A stretch of 64,000 nucleotides of DNA from Actinospineispora acaciae DSM 45401. GTDB lineage: Bacteria > Actinomycetota > Actinomycetes > Mycobacteriales > Pseudonocardiaceae. The number at the start of each line of letters is the position of its first letter. Within the stretch, counting starts at the first letter, position 1. Where the stretch lies: assembly GCF_000620785.1 (NCBI RefSeq), contig NZ_JIAI01000007.1:248001-312000 (forward strand), written 5' to 3'. The notes beneath the pieces were generated by a model, which saw only the letters and a program-made list of their open reading frames with translations, was not told the origin of the DNA and searched no databases. A program made the position numbers and the translations under genes. Shown here piece by piece: positions 49,566 to 58,424 of this stretch.

Positions 49566-50798
49566 ATGACCGGCAGCCCCAACCAGGACGCCCCCACCAC
49601 GAAGTGGTTCATGCTCGCGATCGTCTCGCTCGGCTTCGTCACGATGTCGGCGAACTGGTTCAACGTGTCCACCGGCTTCGGCCCGATCGCCCGCGAGTTC
49701 GGGCTGGACATCCCCGACGTCGCCTTCCTCATCTCGATCTTCGTGTTCGCCTACGGGCTGCTGCACATCCCCGGCGGGTTCCTGGCCACCCGCTGGGGCC
49801 TGCGTCCGATACTCGCGCTCGGCCTCGGGATCGAGGGGATCGGCTCGATGCTCTCGGCGGCCGCGGGGTCCTTCGCCCAACTGGCGTCGTTCCGCGCATT
49901 GTGCGGGGTGGGCGCTTCGGTGTTCGCCGCGGTCGGCATCGCCGCGGTCAGCGTCTGGTTCCGGCACCGCCACCACGCGCTGGCGCTGGGCGTCTCCTCG
50001 GCCGGGTTCAGCGTGGGCACCGCCGTCGGGCTCTACCTCTGGGCCGACCTGACCGCCGCCACCTCGTGGCGGACCTCGCTGCTGCTCGGCGGCGCGCTCC
50101 AGCTGGCGGTCGCGGTGATCACCGCGATCGGCTACCGGGTGCCCGGGGGCCTGGACGCGCTGCGCGGCGCACGGCTGACCAGGCAGGGCCTGCGCCACAC
50201 CCTGGGCAACAGGGACATCTGGCTCTTCGGCTGCGGTTTCCTCGGCGCCTACGGGGCCTACCTCGGGGCGTCGCAGCTGATCGCCGGGTACGGCGAGCAC
50301 CGGGGCTTCGGAGCCACCGAGGTGGCGGTGGCGGCGTTCCTGGTCGGCATCGCGGGCGTACCCGGCAGCGTGCTGTCCGGCTGGGTCGCCGACCGCTACC
50401 TGTCGCCGCGCGTGCTGTTCCTGGTCGGCGCGGTGCTGGAGGGCGTGTTCCTGCTGGTCCTGCCGGTGTCCGGCCCGGGGACGTTCTGGATCCCGGCGCT
50501 CGGCATCGGTTTCATGTTCAACGGCACGTTCGCGATCTGGCAGACGATCCCCGGTGGGTTGGCACGGATCGCGCCGGAGCACATCGGCACCGCGGTCGGG
50601 CTGATGCTGACCATCTCCGCGGTCGGCGGCTTCGCCGTACCCTGGGCGTTCGGGCTGATCGTGCCCGCCGGCGGCTACCCGGCCGGCTGGTTGTTCATGG
50701 GCGTGACCAGCATCCTCGCCGCCCTGGCCAGCCTGCTCGCGGGCCGGCCACCGGCGGGCACCCCCACTCCGGCACGCCTGGGACGCGCTCGGCGATGA
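49566..50798 (+). CDS. MFS transporter (CynX/NarK-like or anion/aromatic-acid type)
   Basis: 410 aa, 12 membrane helices. WFMLAIVSLGFVTMSANWFNV, GFGPIAREFGLDIPDVAFLIS, IPGGFLATRWGLRPILALGLG and a mid-protein GVPGSVLSGWVADRYLSPR are MFS landmarks. ATG 49566 has GAAGGA 7 nt upstream, 77 nt after the dioxygenase stop, so it likely shares the operon. It could import the quinolone substrate or export anthranilate-type products; direction cannot be read from sequence. Confidence 0.85.
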   Translation: MTGSPNQDAPTTKWFMLAIVSLGFVTMSANWFNVSTGFGPIAREFGLDIPDVAFLISIFVFAYGLLHIPGGFLATRWGLRPILALGLGIEGIGSMLSAAAGSFAQLASFRALCGVGASVFAAVGIAAVSVWFRHRHHALALGVSSAGFSVGTAVGLYLWADLTAATSWRTSLLLGGALQLAVAVITAIGYRVPGGLDALRGARLTRQGLRHTLGNRDIWLFGCGFLGAYGAYLGASQLIAGYGEHRGFGATEVAVAAFLVGIAGVPGSVLSGWVADRYLSPRVLFLVGAVLEGVFLLVLPVSGPGTFWIPALGIGFMFNGTFAIWQTIPGGLARIAPEHIGTAVGLMLTISAVGGFAVPWAFGLIVPAGGYPAGWLFMGVTSILAALASLLAGRPPAGTPTPARLGRARR

Positions 50799-50852
50799 TG
50801 TTGCGCCGGACCGGGTCGTGCCCCGCAACGCGACCAAGTCCGACCTGGTTGC

Positions 50853-51302
50853 TCATCCGGCCGGATCGGTCCGAGCCTGCATGCCGAAGAGGACGGTTCC
50901 GGCGGGCCGGCTGTTCACCCGGGGCGAGGAGTCCGGACCCCAGCCGCCGGGGAGCAGTTCGGACAGCGGCCGGACCCCGGTCGTAGTCTCCACCCGCAGA
51001 TGCGGGCCGCCGAACTCGTGGAGCAGTTCCCGGCAGCGCCCGCACGGGAGCAGCGGCTCGCCCTCGGGGTCCACGCAGGAAAAGGCCACCAATCGGCCAC
51101 CACCGGTGAGCGCGAGCTGACCGACCAATGTGTTCTCGGCGCACATGGTGAGGCCACGTAGCTGAATCTCCACGTTGCAGCCGGTAACCACACGCCCGTC
51201 GTCGACGAGCGCGGCCGCGCCGACGGGAAATCCGGAGTAGTGCGCGTAGGCGTGGCGCATCGCGGCGGTCGCCTCGGCACGAAGGGCCTCGAAGTCGATC
51301 AT
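50853..51302 (-). CDS. cdd: Cytidine deaminase
   Basis: 149 aa, homotetrameric-type cytidine deaminase. HYSGFPVGAAALVDDGRVVTGCNVE is the N-terminal substrate region; the zinc site is MCAENTLVGQL (Cys plus catalytic Glu) and PCGRCRELLHEF (two Cys). It would convert cytidine and deoxycytidine to uridine and deoxyuridine. It is the last gene of the nucleoside operon, 72 nt after the aldolase, so it feeds the uridine-phosphorylase-like enzyme encoded upstream. Confidence 0.92.
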   Translation of the reverse strand: MIDFEALRAEATAAMRHAYAHYSGFPVGAAALVDDGRVVTGCNVEIQLRGLTMCAENTLVGQLALTGGGRLVAFSCVDPEGEPLLPCGRCRELLHEFGGPHLRVETTTGVRPLSELLPGGWGPDSSPRVNSRPAGTVLFGMQARTDPAG

Positions 51303-51374
51303 TACTGGTCCCTTTCGTCGGGATGGGTCGCAACGGCGAGCGTCTCCGAGGCAGGTGGCCGGGACGAGGTGTGG

Positions 51375-52001
51375 TCAGGCGTGGCCGAGGCCGGCCAACG
51401 CCGCGCGTGGAAACGAGGTGTGCCTGTCCCCCAGGACCAGCGCCTGGTAGGTCAGCACGGCGGCCTGCTCGAGGCTCATCGCCCGGCGCAGTGCCATTGC
51501 GATGTCACCACCGATGCAGGAGCAGCCGTGGTGCGCCTGGATGACGCAGTTGTGGGTGCGGGACTGCTCGGCGCTGGTGTCGGCGAGTTCGTCGGAGCCG
51601 TTCGGGTGGTACGGCACCCGCCCGATCGAGCGCACCCAGTGCGCGTGGTCGAGGGTCATGAGGCGGATCTGCTCACCCATCGCGTCCAGCAGCACTGCGG
51701 TCCGCGGGTGCAGGTGGATCACCGATCCCACGTCAGGGCGGACCCGGTAGGTGCGCTGGTGCAGCTTCCACTCGCTGGACGGGGTCGGGTTGCCGTCCAC
51801 CACGTTCCCGTCCGGATCCAGGATGCTGAACGAGTCCATCTCCAGACGGTCCAGCCACGTCCCTCGAGCTGTCACCGCGATGGTGTCATCGGGCAGCCGG
51901 ACCGACAGGTTGCCGCCGCTGGCAATCACCAGCCCGGTGCGCACCGCGGTTCTGCCGGCATCGATCAGCCGCGTGAGCAACTCGTCCACGGTGGATCTCA
52001 C
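51375..52001 (-). CDS. Class II aldolase (fuculose-phosphate aldolase-like), proposed 1-phosphoketose aldolase
   Basis: 208 aa class II aldolase/adducin family. SGGNLSVRLPDDTIAVTARGT is the phosphate-binding part; PSSEWKLHQ carries the catalytic Glu77, and IHLHP provides His96 and His98 of the zinc site. A third His lies in QAHHGCSCIGG (157/158). Relatives cleave fuculose-1-P, rhamnulose-1-P, 5-deoxyribulose-1-P or ribulose-1-P to DHAP and an aldehyde. GTG 52001 overlaps the EcfS stop. With the MtnA-like isomerase and phosphorylase in the operon, ribulose-1-P or its 5-deoxy form is the likely substrate. Confidence 0.87.
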   Translation of the reverse strand: MRSTVDELLTRLIDAGRTAVRTGLVIASGGNLSVRLPDDTIAVTARGTWLDRLEMDSFSILDPDGNVVDGNPTPSSEWKLHQRTYRVRPDVGSVIHLHPRTAVLLDAMGEQIRLMTLDHAHWVRSIGRVPYHPNGSDELADTSAEQSRTHNCVIQAHHGCSCIGGDIAMALRRAMSLEQAAVLTYQALVLGDRHTSFPRAALAGLGHA

Positions 52002-52867
52002 GATTCCTCCTCTTCTCGCGTGGCGTCCGCGTGGCTGCGCGCACTGTCCATGTCATCGAGGTCCTCGTCGGACTCGTCGAGTGCCCAGTCCTCGAACTCC
52101 TTGCGGTCGATCCCGACCAGCACATGGCCGAGCAGAAAGATCAGCAGGAACGGGCCGGTGATCGACAGCAGCGGCGGACCGACCTGCACGCCGACCACCA
52201 GGCTCATGTAGAGGCCGCCGATGATCGAGGCGGCGGAGCCGGCCACGATCAGCAGGACGCCGAGCATGTTGGTCCGCCGCCGTCGCGGCACGTCGTCCGG
52301 CGACATGATCTGGGTGAAGAGCAGCCCCCATTTCTCCAGCCGAGGGCCGAAGAGCTGGATCAGTGCGCCGCCCAGCACCAGCGGGACCAGCCCGTTGGTG
52401 ATGGCCAGGACCGGCGGCAAGACCGTGTAGGGCAGGGACTGGGTGACGCCCGCGACGCCGGTGCACAGGATCGAGATCTCGGCAAGCATGGCGGCGAGGC
52501 TGGCGGCGACGTACTTCAGGAGCTTGCGCGGGCTGTCGGTCCTCGGGCTGTTGTCGCCGCGGGTCGCGTACCAGACCTTGTACGGGACGTAGGCGAAGAA
52601 GAAGTTGCTGATCATTCCGAAGGTGGATGCGAGGGTGATCCCACCGAAGAAGTCACCGATCAGATTGCCAATGGCGGCGCCGAAGGCGCCGGCCGGGCCG
52701 AACATGATGCCCATCGCCGGCACCATTGCCGTCGCGATGCGCATGTCGATGTGAGGCAGGATCATGATCCCTTTGAAGGGGATCAGGACGGCGGCGTAGA
52801 GCGCGGCGGACAGCGCGGTGATCGCCACCATCTTGGGATAGCGCCACATCGTCAGGATGTCGTTCAT
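51998..52867 (-). CDS. ECF transporter S component, proposed nucleoside-specific
   Basis: 289 aa, about six membrane helices in the first 200 residues. ITALSAALYAAVLIPFKGI, IDMRIATAMVPAMGIMFGPAG and FGAAIGNLIGDFFGGI are the usual start, substrate helix and loop of ECF S proteins. It is longer than most S proteins: extra helices follow, and the tail (DESDEDLDDMDSARSHAD) is acidic and cytoplasmic. Together with EcfT and fused EcfAA' in the same operon it makes a complete importer. The operon's enzymes suggest a nucleoside as cargo, which would differ from the classical vitamin and metal cargoes. Confidence 0.8.
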   Translation of the reverse strand: MNDILTMWRYPKMVAITALSAALYAAVLIPFKGIMILPHIDMRIATAMVPAMGIMFGPAGAFGAAIGNLIGDFFGGITLASTFGMISNFFFAYVPYKVWYATRGDNSPRTDSPRKLLKYVAASLAAMLAEISILCTGVAGVTQSLPYTVLPPVLAITNGLVPLVLGGALIQLFGPRLEKWGLLFTQIMSPDDVPRRRRTNMLGVLLIVAGSAASIIGGLYMSLVVGVQVGPPLLSITGPFLLIFLLGHVLVGIDRKEFEDWALDESDEDLDDMDSARSHADATREEEES

Positions 52868-52905
52868 GACATCTCCCTATCCGGGTGCGGGACGAGGAAT
52901 CGTGC

Positions 52906-53691
52906 TCAGGAGGGATTGGTGAACACCCCGAACCATTCGTGGACGCCGATCACGATCGAACCGGCGATGAGGAGAAGGGCAGCGGCGCACCAGGCAAGGT
53001 CGGCCGCGCGCATGCGCAGCATCAGGTAGCTGCCGCGCGAGCGAGGATTGTGGCCGTATCCCTTGGCTTCGATCGCCATGGAGAACGTGCTGGTCGAACG
53101 CATGGTGAGCAGGAACGCGGGCACGAGCAGCGGCAACGACCGGCGCAGCCGGCTCACCGCGTTGCCGCTGTCGAGATCAAGACCACGCGAACGCTGCGCC
53201 TCCATGACGCTGCGCGAGGAACCGATGAGCACCGGCGCCATCCGCAGCGCGCTGGTGAAGGCGAAGACAGCGCCGTAGGGAACTCCCAGCCGCCGCAGGC
53301 CAGCCCCCAGTTCCTCGTTGCGGGTGGTGCTCAGCAGCAGGATCGAGATCACGACCGCGATCACCGAACGGATGCCGGCGGACGCACCCATGCCGAGGTT
53401 CTCCTCGTAGAAGATCCACCACAGATGATTCACCCGGGCGCCGAGGAAGATCCACGACAGCACGCCGAGGACGAAGATCGCGATGACCAGCGGACGCAGC
53501 CGCCACAGGTTGCGGCCGGCCCGGGCCAGCAGGGTGATCACCACCGATTCGACCAGCAGGAGCGCGACCAGCCACACCTGCTCGATGAGCACCACGCAGG
53601 CGACGAAATGCGCCAGCGTGAACAGCATCTTCGCTCGCGGGTCGATCCGGTGGTAGAACGAGTCACCGTCCAGATACAGATACTTGATCAT
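52906..53691 (-). CDS. ECF transporter T component (EcfT/CbiQ family)
   Basis: 261 aa. FYHRIDPRAKMLFTLAHFV is the typical EcfT N-terminus; membrane helices follow, then the coupling helices with two Ala-Arg-Gly type signatures, AQRSRGLDLD and EAKGYG. These contact the ATPases. ATG 53691 overlaps the isomerase stop (ATGA). Gap to EcfS is 38 nt. The protein links the S component to EcfAA'. Confidence 0.88.
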   Translation of the reverse strand: MIKYLYLDGDSFYHRIDPRAKMLFTLAHFVACVVLIEQVWLVALLLVESVVITLLARAGRNLWRLRPLVIAIFVLGVLSWIFLGARVNHLWWIFYEENLGMGASAGIRSVIAVVISILLLSTTRNEELGAGLRRLGVPYGAVFAFTSALRMAPVLIGSSRSVMEAQRSRGLDLDSGNAVSRLRRSLPLLVPAFLLTMRSTSTFSMAIEAKGYGHNPRSRGSYLMLRMRAADLAWCAAALLLIAGSIVIGVHEWFGVFTNPS

Positions 53692-54782
53692 GGTTGTCCC
53701 TCGCGGGCGGCCGGGAAGCGGCCGCCCAGGTCGGCGGGGACGACGACGCCGTCGTTGGTGATCAGGCCCGTGACCAGTTCGGGCGGCGTGACGTCGAAGG
53801 CCGGGTAGTAGCCCCGCACGTCGGCGGCCGCTGTCCGCACACCCAGGCAGGTCAGGACCTCCTCGCCGGGGCGCTCCTCGATCTCGACATCGGCGCCGGT
53901 GCGTGAGGTCGGATCCGGGCCGCGGGTGAAGGAGTAGAACGGGACCTCGAAGTGCCGCGCGGACAGCGCCGCCTGCAACGTCCCGATCTTGTTGACGACG
54001 TGGCCTTCCATCGTCACGCGGTCTGCGCCGGTGAGGACCAGCGAGATCCGCCCCCGGCTCATGGCGTGCGCCTGCATGCCGTCGGTGAGCACGGTCGTGG
54101 GCAGGCCGACACCGACCATCGCGTCGGCGGTCAGGCGTGCGCCCTGCAGGTAGGGGCGGGTCTCGCTGCAGAACGCGGAGATGTCCTTGCCCTGTCGGCG
54201 GGCGAGCAGCGCCGCGTAGACCAGCGCGGTCTCGGGCCAGCAGTGGCACAGGAACGTACCGCCGTCGGGGATGAGCTCGGCTGCGTAGCCGCCGCGGGCC
54301 CGCGCGAGCTCGTAGTCGCGGGCGATCCGCCGCCGGGCGGCCTCGAGCATCGCCCGCTCGAGGTCGGCGCCCTCAGCGATCGCGGCCACGCCCACCTCGA
54401 GCAGCGCGGTGGCGGTGTAGAGGATGCCCCGGTTGGTGGGGCGCGCGTAGCCCAGCACGGCGGCCGCCTTCTCCAGGGTGTCCCGCGCGACCGCCGAGGA
54501 CGCGCCGCGGACCGAATGCGCCGCGAGCACCATGCCGTACGCGGCGGTGTGCGCGGGCCCGCCGCTCTGGGTGACCATGTCGGTGATCGCGGTGGCGACC
54601 TCCTCGTAGGTCTCGCAGGTCACGAAGCGCGTGTGGAAGGGGTAGACGCGCCGGTCGAGGACGTGTACTCGGCCCTGCTCGTACCGGACCACGTTCTCCG
54701 GCCGGACGAGGAACGGCAGGCCGTCGAACAGCGGGCCGTGCAGGTCGGTGCTGTCGTCGGGAACAGGAGCGGCGTTCGCCAC
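53688..54782 (-). CDS. MtnA/eIF2B-type aldose-1-phosphate isomerase, proposed (deoxy)ribose-1-phosphate isomerase
   Basis: About 364 aa. GLPFLVRPENVVRYEQGRVHVLDRRVYPF is the N-terminus of this family. The catalytic pair is Cys181 in FLCHCWPETA (MtnA: THCN) and Asp254 in TGADRVTMEGHVVNKIGT. The usual CNxG next to the Cys is CWPE here, so the sugar-binding pocket differs from true methylthioribose-1-phosphate isomerase. The family turns ribose-1-phosphates (5-methylthio, 5-deoxy, 5-phospho) into ribulose-1-phosphates. I start at GTG 54782 with GAGG upstream; in-frame starts up to 54860 would overlap the ATPase gene. Confidence 0.83.
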   Translation of the reverse strand: MANAAPVPDDSTDLHGPLFDGLPFLVRPENVVRYEQGRVHVLDRRVYPFHTRFVTCETYEEVATAITDMVTQSGGPAHTAAYGMVLAAHSVRGASSAVARDTLEKAAAVLGYARPTNRGILYTATALLEVGVAAIAEGADLERAMLEAARRRIARDYELARARGGYAAELIPDGGTFLCHCWPETALVYAALLARRQGKDISAFCSETRPYLQGARLTADAMVGVGLPTTVLTDGMQAHAMSRGRISLVLTGADRVTMEGHVVNKIGTLQAALSARHFEVPFYSFTRGPDPTSRTGADVEIEERPGEEVLTCLGVRTAAADVRGYYPAFDVTPPELVTGLITNDGVVVPADLGGRFPAAREGQP

Positions 54783-54831
54783 GTAGACCTCGCTTCTTCG
54801 CTCGGGAGGGAAGTTGACCGGCAGCGCAGGC

Positions 54832-56538
54832 TCAGCGGACGGCGGAGCCGGCCGGGGCAAGGCAGGCGCAGGCCTCCTCGACGGTCAGCAGCGGCGCCCC
54901 GAGCCGGTTCCCGATGCGGGTGATCTGCGGGGGGATGAGGGAGAGCTCGGTGAGCTCGGACTCGTGGGCGAAGACCTCGCGGACCGGGCCGTCACGCACG
55001 ACCCGGCCGCCGCTCATCACCACGGCGCGGTGGGCGTAGGCGCCGACAACCCACATCGTGTGGGTGACGATGACGATCGTCGCGCCGGCCTCGTTCAGCT
55101 CGCGGAGCAGCCGCATCATGCCGAGCTGCTCGGTGTGGTCCAGTCCCGTGGTCGGCTCGTCCAGGATCAGCACGTCGGGGCGGGTGGCCAGGACCGAGGC
55201 GACCGCCACCCGCTGCCGCTCGCCCTTGGTGAGGCTGAACGGGTCGTCCTTCTCCCGGCCGGTCATGCCAACGGCGTGCAGCGCCTCGGTCACCGAGGCG
55301 CGGACCTGGTCCTCGGAGAAGCCGTGGTTGCGCGGTCCGAAGGCGACCTCGCTGAACACGTCGTCAGCGAAGATCTGGCTGTCCGGGTTCTGGAAGACGT
55401 AGCCGATCGTGCGGCTCAGTCGGTGGATCCCGGCCGCGAGGGCCTCCTCGCCGCGGACCCGGATGCTGCCCTCGGTGTAGCGCAGCAGTCCGTTGAGCTG
55501 CTTTGCCAGAGTGGTCTTGCCGCTGCCGTTCCGGCCGAGGATCGCGACGAACTCACCGGCGCGGATGCGCAGGCTGACATCGTCGACGACCTTCGCGCGC
55601 TCGTCGTAGGAGAAGCCGACGTGGTCGGCCTCGATCAGGACCTCGCCATACCGGTTGCGGCGGTCCTCGTCCCCACGGGCCTGCTCCCGCAACACCGCAC
55701 CATCGAGTCGGTAGCCGTGCTCGGTCAGCTCGGCCACCGCCTCATCCACACCGAGGGCGGTCGGGGGCAGGCCGAGCGCGACGAACAACTCGCACGCCCC
55801 AACCGGCATCACACCGTGCCGGCGCATGACGTCGACCTGGCCGAACACCTCGGCGGGCGTCCCGTCGAGAACCACGCCACCGTCGGCGAGCAGCACCACG
55901 CGGTCGGCCGAGACGAGCTCCTCGATCTCATGCTCGACACAGATGATGGTGTGCTCGCCGGAGGCGCGCAGGTGCTCGATGACCTCCAGCACCGACCGCT
56001 TGCCGACCGGGTCGAGATCGGTGGTCGGCTCGTCCAAGATCAGCACAGGCGACTCGAGCGCCAGCGCCGAGGCCAGCGCGAGTCGCTGTTTCTGCCCGCC
56101 CGACAGCGAGCTCGGCTCGCGCCGCTCGAAGCCCTCGAGTCCGACGGCCCCGAGGTAGCGGGTGACACGCTCGACGATCCGGTCATGCGGCAGGCCGAGG
56201 TTCTCCGGCCCGAAGGCAACGTCCAGGGCCGCGCTGGTGGCGAACAGCTGGCTCTCGAAGTCCTGGAACACGATGGCGGCCTCGGTGAACATCTCCTTCA
56301 TCGAGGTCTTGCGCGTCGAGCGGCCACCGACACGGACCTCCCCGGACAGCTTGCCGGGCACCGACCGCGGGATCAGGCCGTTGAGCGCCAGGCAGAGCGT
56401 GGACTTGCCCGCCTGGGACGGGCCGACGACGGCGACGAACTGACCGGCCGAGACGTGCAGGTCGATGCCCCGCAACGCCGGCGTCTTCGCGCGCCGGTAC
56501 CGGAACGTCACGCCGTCGACTGCGATCTCGGACGTCAT
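54832..56538 (-). CDS. Fused ECF transporter ATPase (EcfA-EcfA')
   Basis: 568 aa with two complete ABC domains in one chain. First: Walker A GPSQAGKST near residue 39, signature LSGGQKQRLALA, Walker B VLILDEPTTDLD. Second: GRNGSGKTT near 338, LTKGERQRVAVA (slightly unusual signature), VLILDEPTTGLD and a switch His in VTHTMW. Most ECF systems use two separate ATPases; fused forms are known in actinobacteria. ATG 56538 overlaps the phosphorylase stop. It powers the EcfT/EcfS importer. Confidence 0.92.
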   Translation of the reverse strand: MTSEIAVDGVTFRYRRAKTPALRGIDLHVSAGQFVAVVGPSQAGKSTLCLALNGLIPRSVPGKLSGEVRVGGRSTRKTSMKEMFTEAAIVFQDFESQLFATSAALDVAFGPENLGLPHDRIVERVTRYLGAVGLEGFERREPSSLSGGQKQRLALASALALESPVLILDEPTTDLDPVGKRSVLEVIEHLRASGEHTIICVEHEIEELVSADRVVLLADGGVVLDGTPAEVFGQVDVMRRHGVMPVGACELFVALGLPPTALGVDEAVAELTEHGYRLDGAVLREQARGDEDRRNRYGEVLIEADHVGFSYDERAKVVDDVSLRIRAGEFVAILGRNGSGKTTLAKQLNGLLRYTEGSIRVRGEEALAAGIHRLSRTIGYVFQNPDSQIFADDVFSEVAFGPRNHGFSEDQVRASVTEALHAVGMTGREKDDPFSLTKGERQRVAVASVLATRPDVLILDEPTTGLDHTEQLGMMRLLRELNEAGATIVIVTHTMWVVGAYAHRAVVMSGGRVVRDGPVREVFAHESELTELSLIPPQITRIGNRLGAPLLTVEEACACLAPAGSAVR

Positions 56539-57398
56539 CGGGGGTCCGCGGCGAGCGCGCCCGGGGAGAAGTGGCGGCGGCCCGCCTTCTGCCGAGCCTC
56601 GTCCCAGGCAGTGAGCAGCCGGACCGCCTCGGCGGCAACGAGGCACGCGTTCGCCTCGCCCTTGGCCGTCGTGTCCCACTCACCGGTGATGCGGTGCGCC
56701 ACGACGGCGGCGCACATGCCCGCGCGTAAACCAAAGATCCGGGAGAGGGTCATGATCGTGGCCCCCTCCATCTCGAAGTTGGTCACGCCGGCCTGGCGCA
56801 TGTCCTCGAACTCGCTGTCGAGCCGCGTGGGTCGGTAGCCGCCGAGGGTGGTACGGAACTGCCCGGTGAAGAACGATGCGGAGGTGTAGCCCGTCCCGAC
56901 GTGGTAGCGGACGCCGAGATCCTCGGCCGCCTCGACCAACGCGGTGGTGACCTCGAACGACGCGACGGCCGGGAACTCGGGACGCACATAGAGGTTCGAC
57001 GTCCCGTCCATCCGCACGCTGGCGTCGTTGATGATCAGGTCACCGACCTCGATGTGCTCCTGGACAGCGCCGGTCGTGCCCACCCGGATGACCGTGTCCA
57101 CCCCAGCCCCGGCAAGCCTGGTGAGCACCCCCTCGGCACTCGCGCCGCCGATGCCTGTGGAGAAGGCCGAAATCCGGGCACCGTTGTAGTCGCCGATCGC
57201 ACCCCGGTAGCCGCGGCGCAACGTGTGCTCCTCGACCGAGCCCTTCCTCCACTGCGAGGCCATCAGGGACACGCGGCCGGGGTCGCCGGGCAGCAGCGCA
57301 TAGCGCGGAAGCCCGGGCAGGTCATACTCGCCGGCGTTTCCGCCACGTTCGGCGGGGGCGATGTTCTCGGGCCGCAAGGTCCTCTTCACCGAGGTCAT
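56535..57398 (-). CDS. udp: Uridine-phosphorylase-like nucleoside phosphorylase
   Basis: 287 aa nucleoside phosphorylase-I family. LLPGDPGRVSLMA binds phosphate, then FSTGIGGASAEGVL, RVGTTGAVQ, and FEMEGATIMTL for the ribose. The segment SFFTGQFR lines up with TFYPGQER of E. coli uridine phosphorylase, keeping the Gln and Arg that recognise uracil; purine phosphorylases lack them. It would split uridine or deoxyuridine into uracil and (deoxy)ribose-1-phosphate. ATG 57398; it is the first enzyme gene of the operon, 71 nt after the RpiR gene. Confidence 0.87.
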   Translation of the reverse strand: MTSVKRTLRPENIAPAERGGNAGEYDLPGLPRYALLPGDPGRVSLMASQWRKGSVEEHTLRRGYRGAIGDYNGARISAFSTGIGGASAEGVLTRLAGAGVDTVIRVGTTGAVQEHIEVGDLIINDASVRMDGTSNLYVRPEFPAVASFEVTTALVEAAEDLGVRYHVGTGYTSASFFTGQFRTTLGGYRPTRLDSEFEDMRQAGVTNFEMEGATIMTLSRIFGLRAGMCAAVVAHRITGEWDTTAKGEANACLVAAEAVRLLTAWDEARQKAGRRHFSPGALAADPR

Positions 57399-57469
57399 AG
57401 CTGTTCTCCGATCCGGATGAGCTGTTGCGTGGGGACCGACGAGCGGCGGGCCGCCAGGCCCACGGAGCC

Positions 57470-58357
57470 TCAGGCCGGGGCACCGCTGTCGGGGTCGCAG
57501 GGCACACGCAGCGGTTCGATCGCCTGCCACGCGGAGCGCTGCCGCGCCACCGTGCCGTTCACGTCCTCCAACTCCAGGCAGGTGTAGACGATCTCGACGA
57601 TCGTCGAGAACGCGACCAGCGAACTCGCGACGTCGGACCGCACCTCGCGGGCGGCCGCGACCAGCACGACACCGGACAGGGTCGCGATCGGCGAGTGCGG
57701 GTCCGCCGTGATCGCGATGCGCTGCACCGCCGGGCGATCGGCACCGACCGCCCGCAGGGCCTCGACGAGGTGTTTGGGCGAGCCGGAACGCGAGATGGTG
57801 ACGATGACGTCGTCGTCCTCGCAGATCGAGGCCTGCACGAGCTGCCGGTACGGGTCGGTGATCACCATCGCGGGCAGGCCGAGCCGGAACAGCCGGTCGT
57901 ACATCCACTCCGCGACCGGGGTCGAGGTACCCGCGGCGAAGACATAGATCCGGCGGGCACCGCGAATGGCGAGGACGGCCCGACGCAGTTCCGAGGCGTC
58001 CAGGGTCTCCTCGGTGTCCTGCAGGATCTCGACGTTCGTCGCCACGATCTTGCCGACGAGTTGTGCGTAGGAGTCCCGCCGGTCGACGACCGCGAACGTC
58101 TCCTCCCCGGGGATCAGCAACTCCGCGGCCAGCGCGATCTTGAACTCGTTGAACCCGTCATAGCCAAGCGCGCGGGCGAACCGCAACACAGTGGCATCGC
58201 TGACACCGGCCCCCTTGGCCACCTGCAGCATCGACATCCTGGCCGCATCCGCCTGGTGCGAGGTCACGTAGCCCGCGACCCGGCGCTCGGAGCTGGAGAG
58301 CGTGTTCATGCGTGCCCGGATCACCGCCAGCGCGCCTTTGGATGCTGCTCTTGCCAT
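57470..58357 (-). CDS. RpiR-family regulator of the nucleoside operon
   Basis: 295 aa. N-terminal helix-turn-helix_6: IRARMNTLSSSERRVAGYV, then VAKGAGVSDATVLRFARALGYDGFNEFKI. C-terminal SIS domain: IRGARRIYVFAAGTSTPVAEW and DVIVTISRSGSPKHLVE, which senses phosphosugars. A sugar-1-phosphate made by the downstream enzymes is a sensible ligand. ATG 58357 is preferred to the longer frame up to 58444. A 23-bp dyad lies 68 bp upstream. Confidence 0.9.
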   Translation of the reverse strand: MARAASKGALAVIRARMNTLSSSERRVAGYVTSHQADAARMSMLQVAKGAGVSDATVLRFARALGYDGFNEFKIALAAELLIPGEETFAVVDRRDSYAQLVGKIVATNVEILQDTEETLDASELRRAVLAIRGARRIYVFAAGTSTPVAEWMYDRLFRLGLPAMVITDPYRQLVQASICEDDDVIVTISRSGSPKHLVEALRAVGADRPAVQRIAITADPHSPIATLSGVVLVAAAREVRSDVASSLVAFSTIVEIVYTCLELEDVNGTVARQRSAWQAIEPLRVPCDPDSGAPA

Positions 58358-58424
58358 GGGATGACCACCTCGTCGTCCACGATGTCGCGGTAGTAGCGCC
58401 GACACCAGGTACTGTCGCAACACA

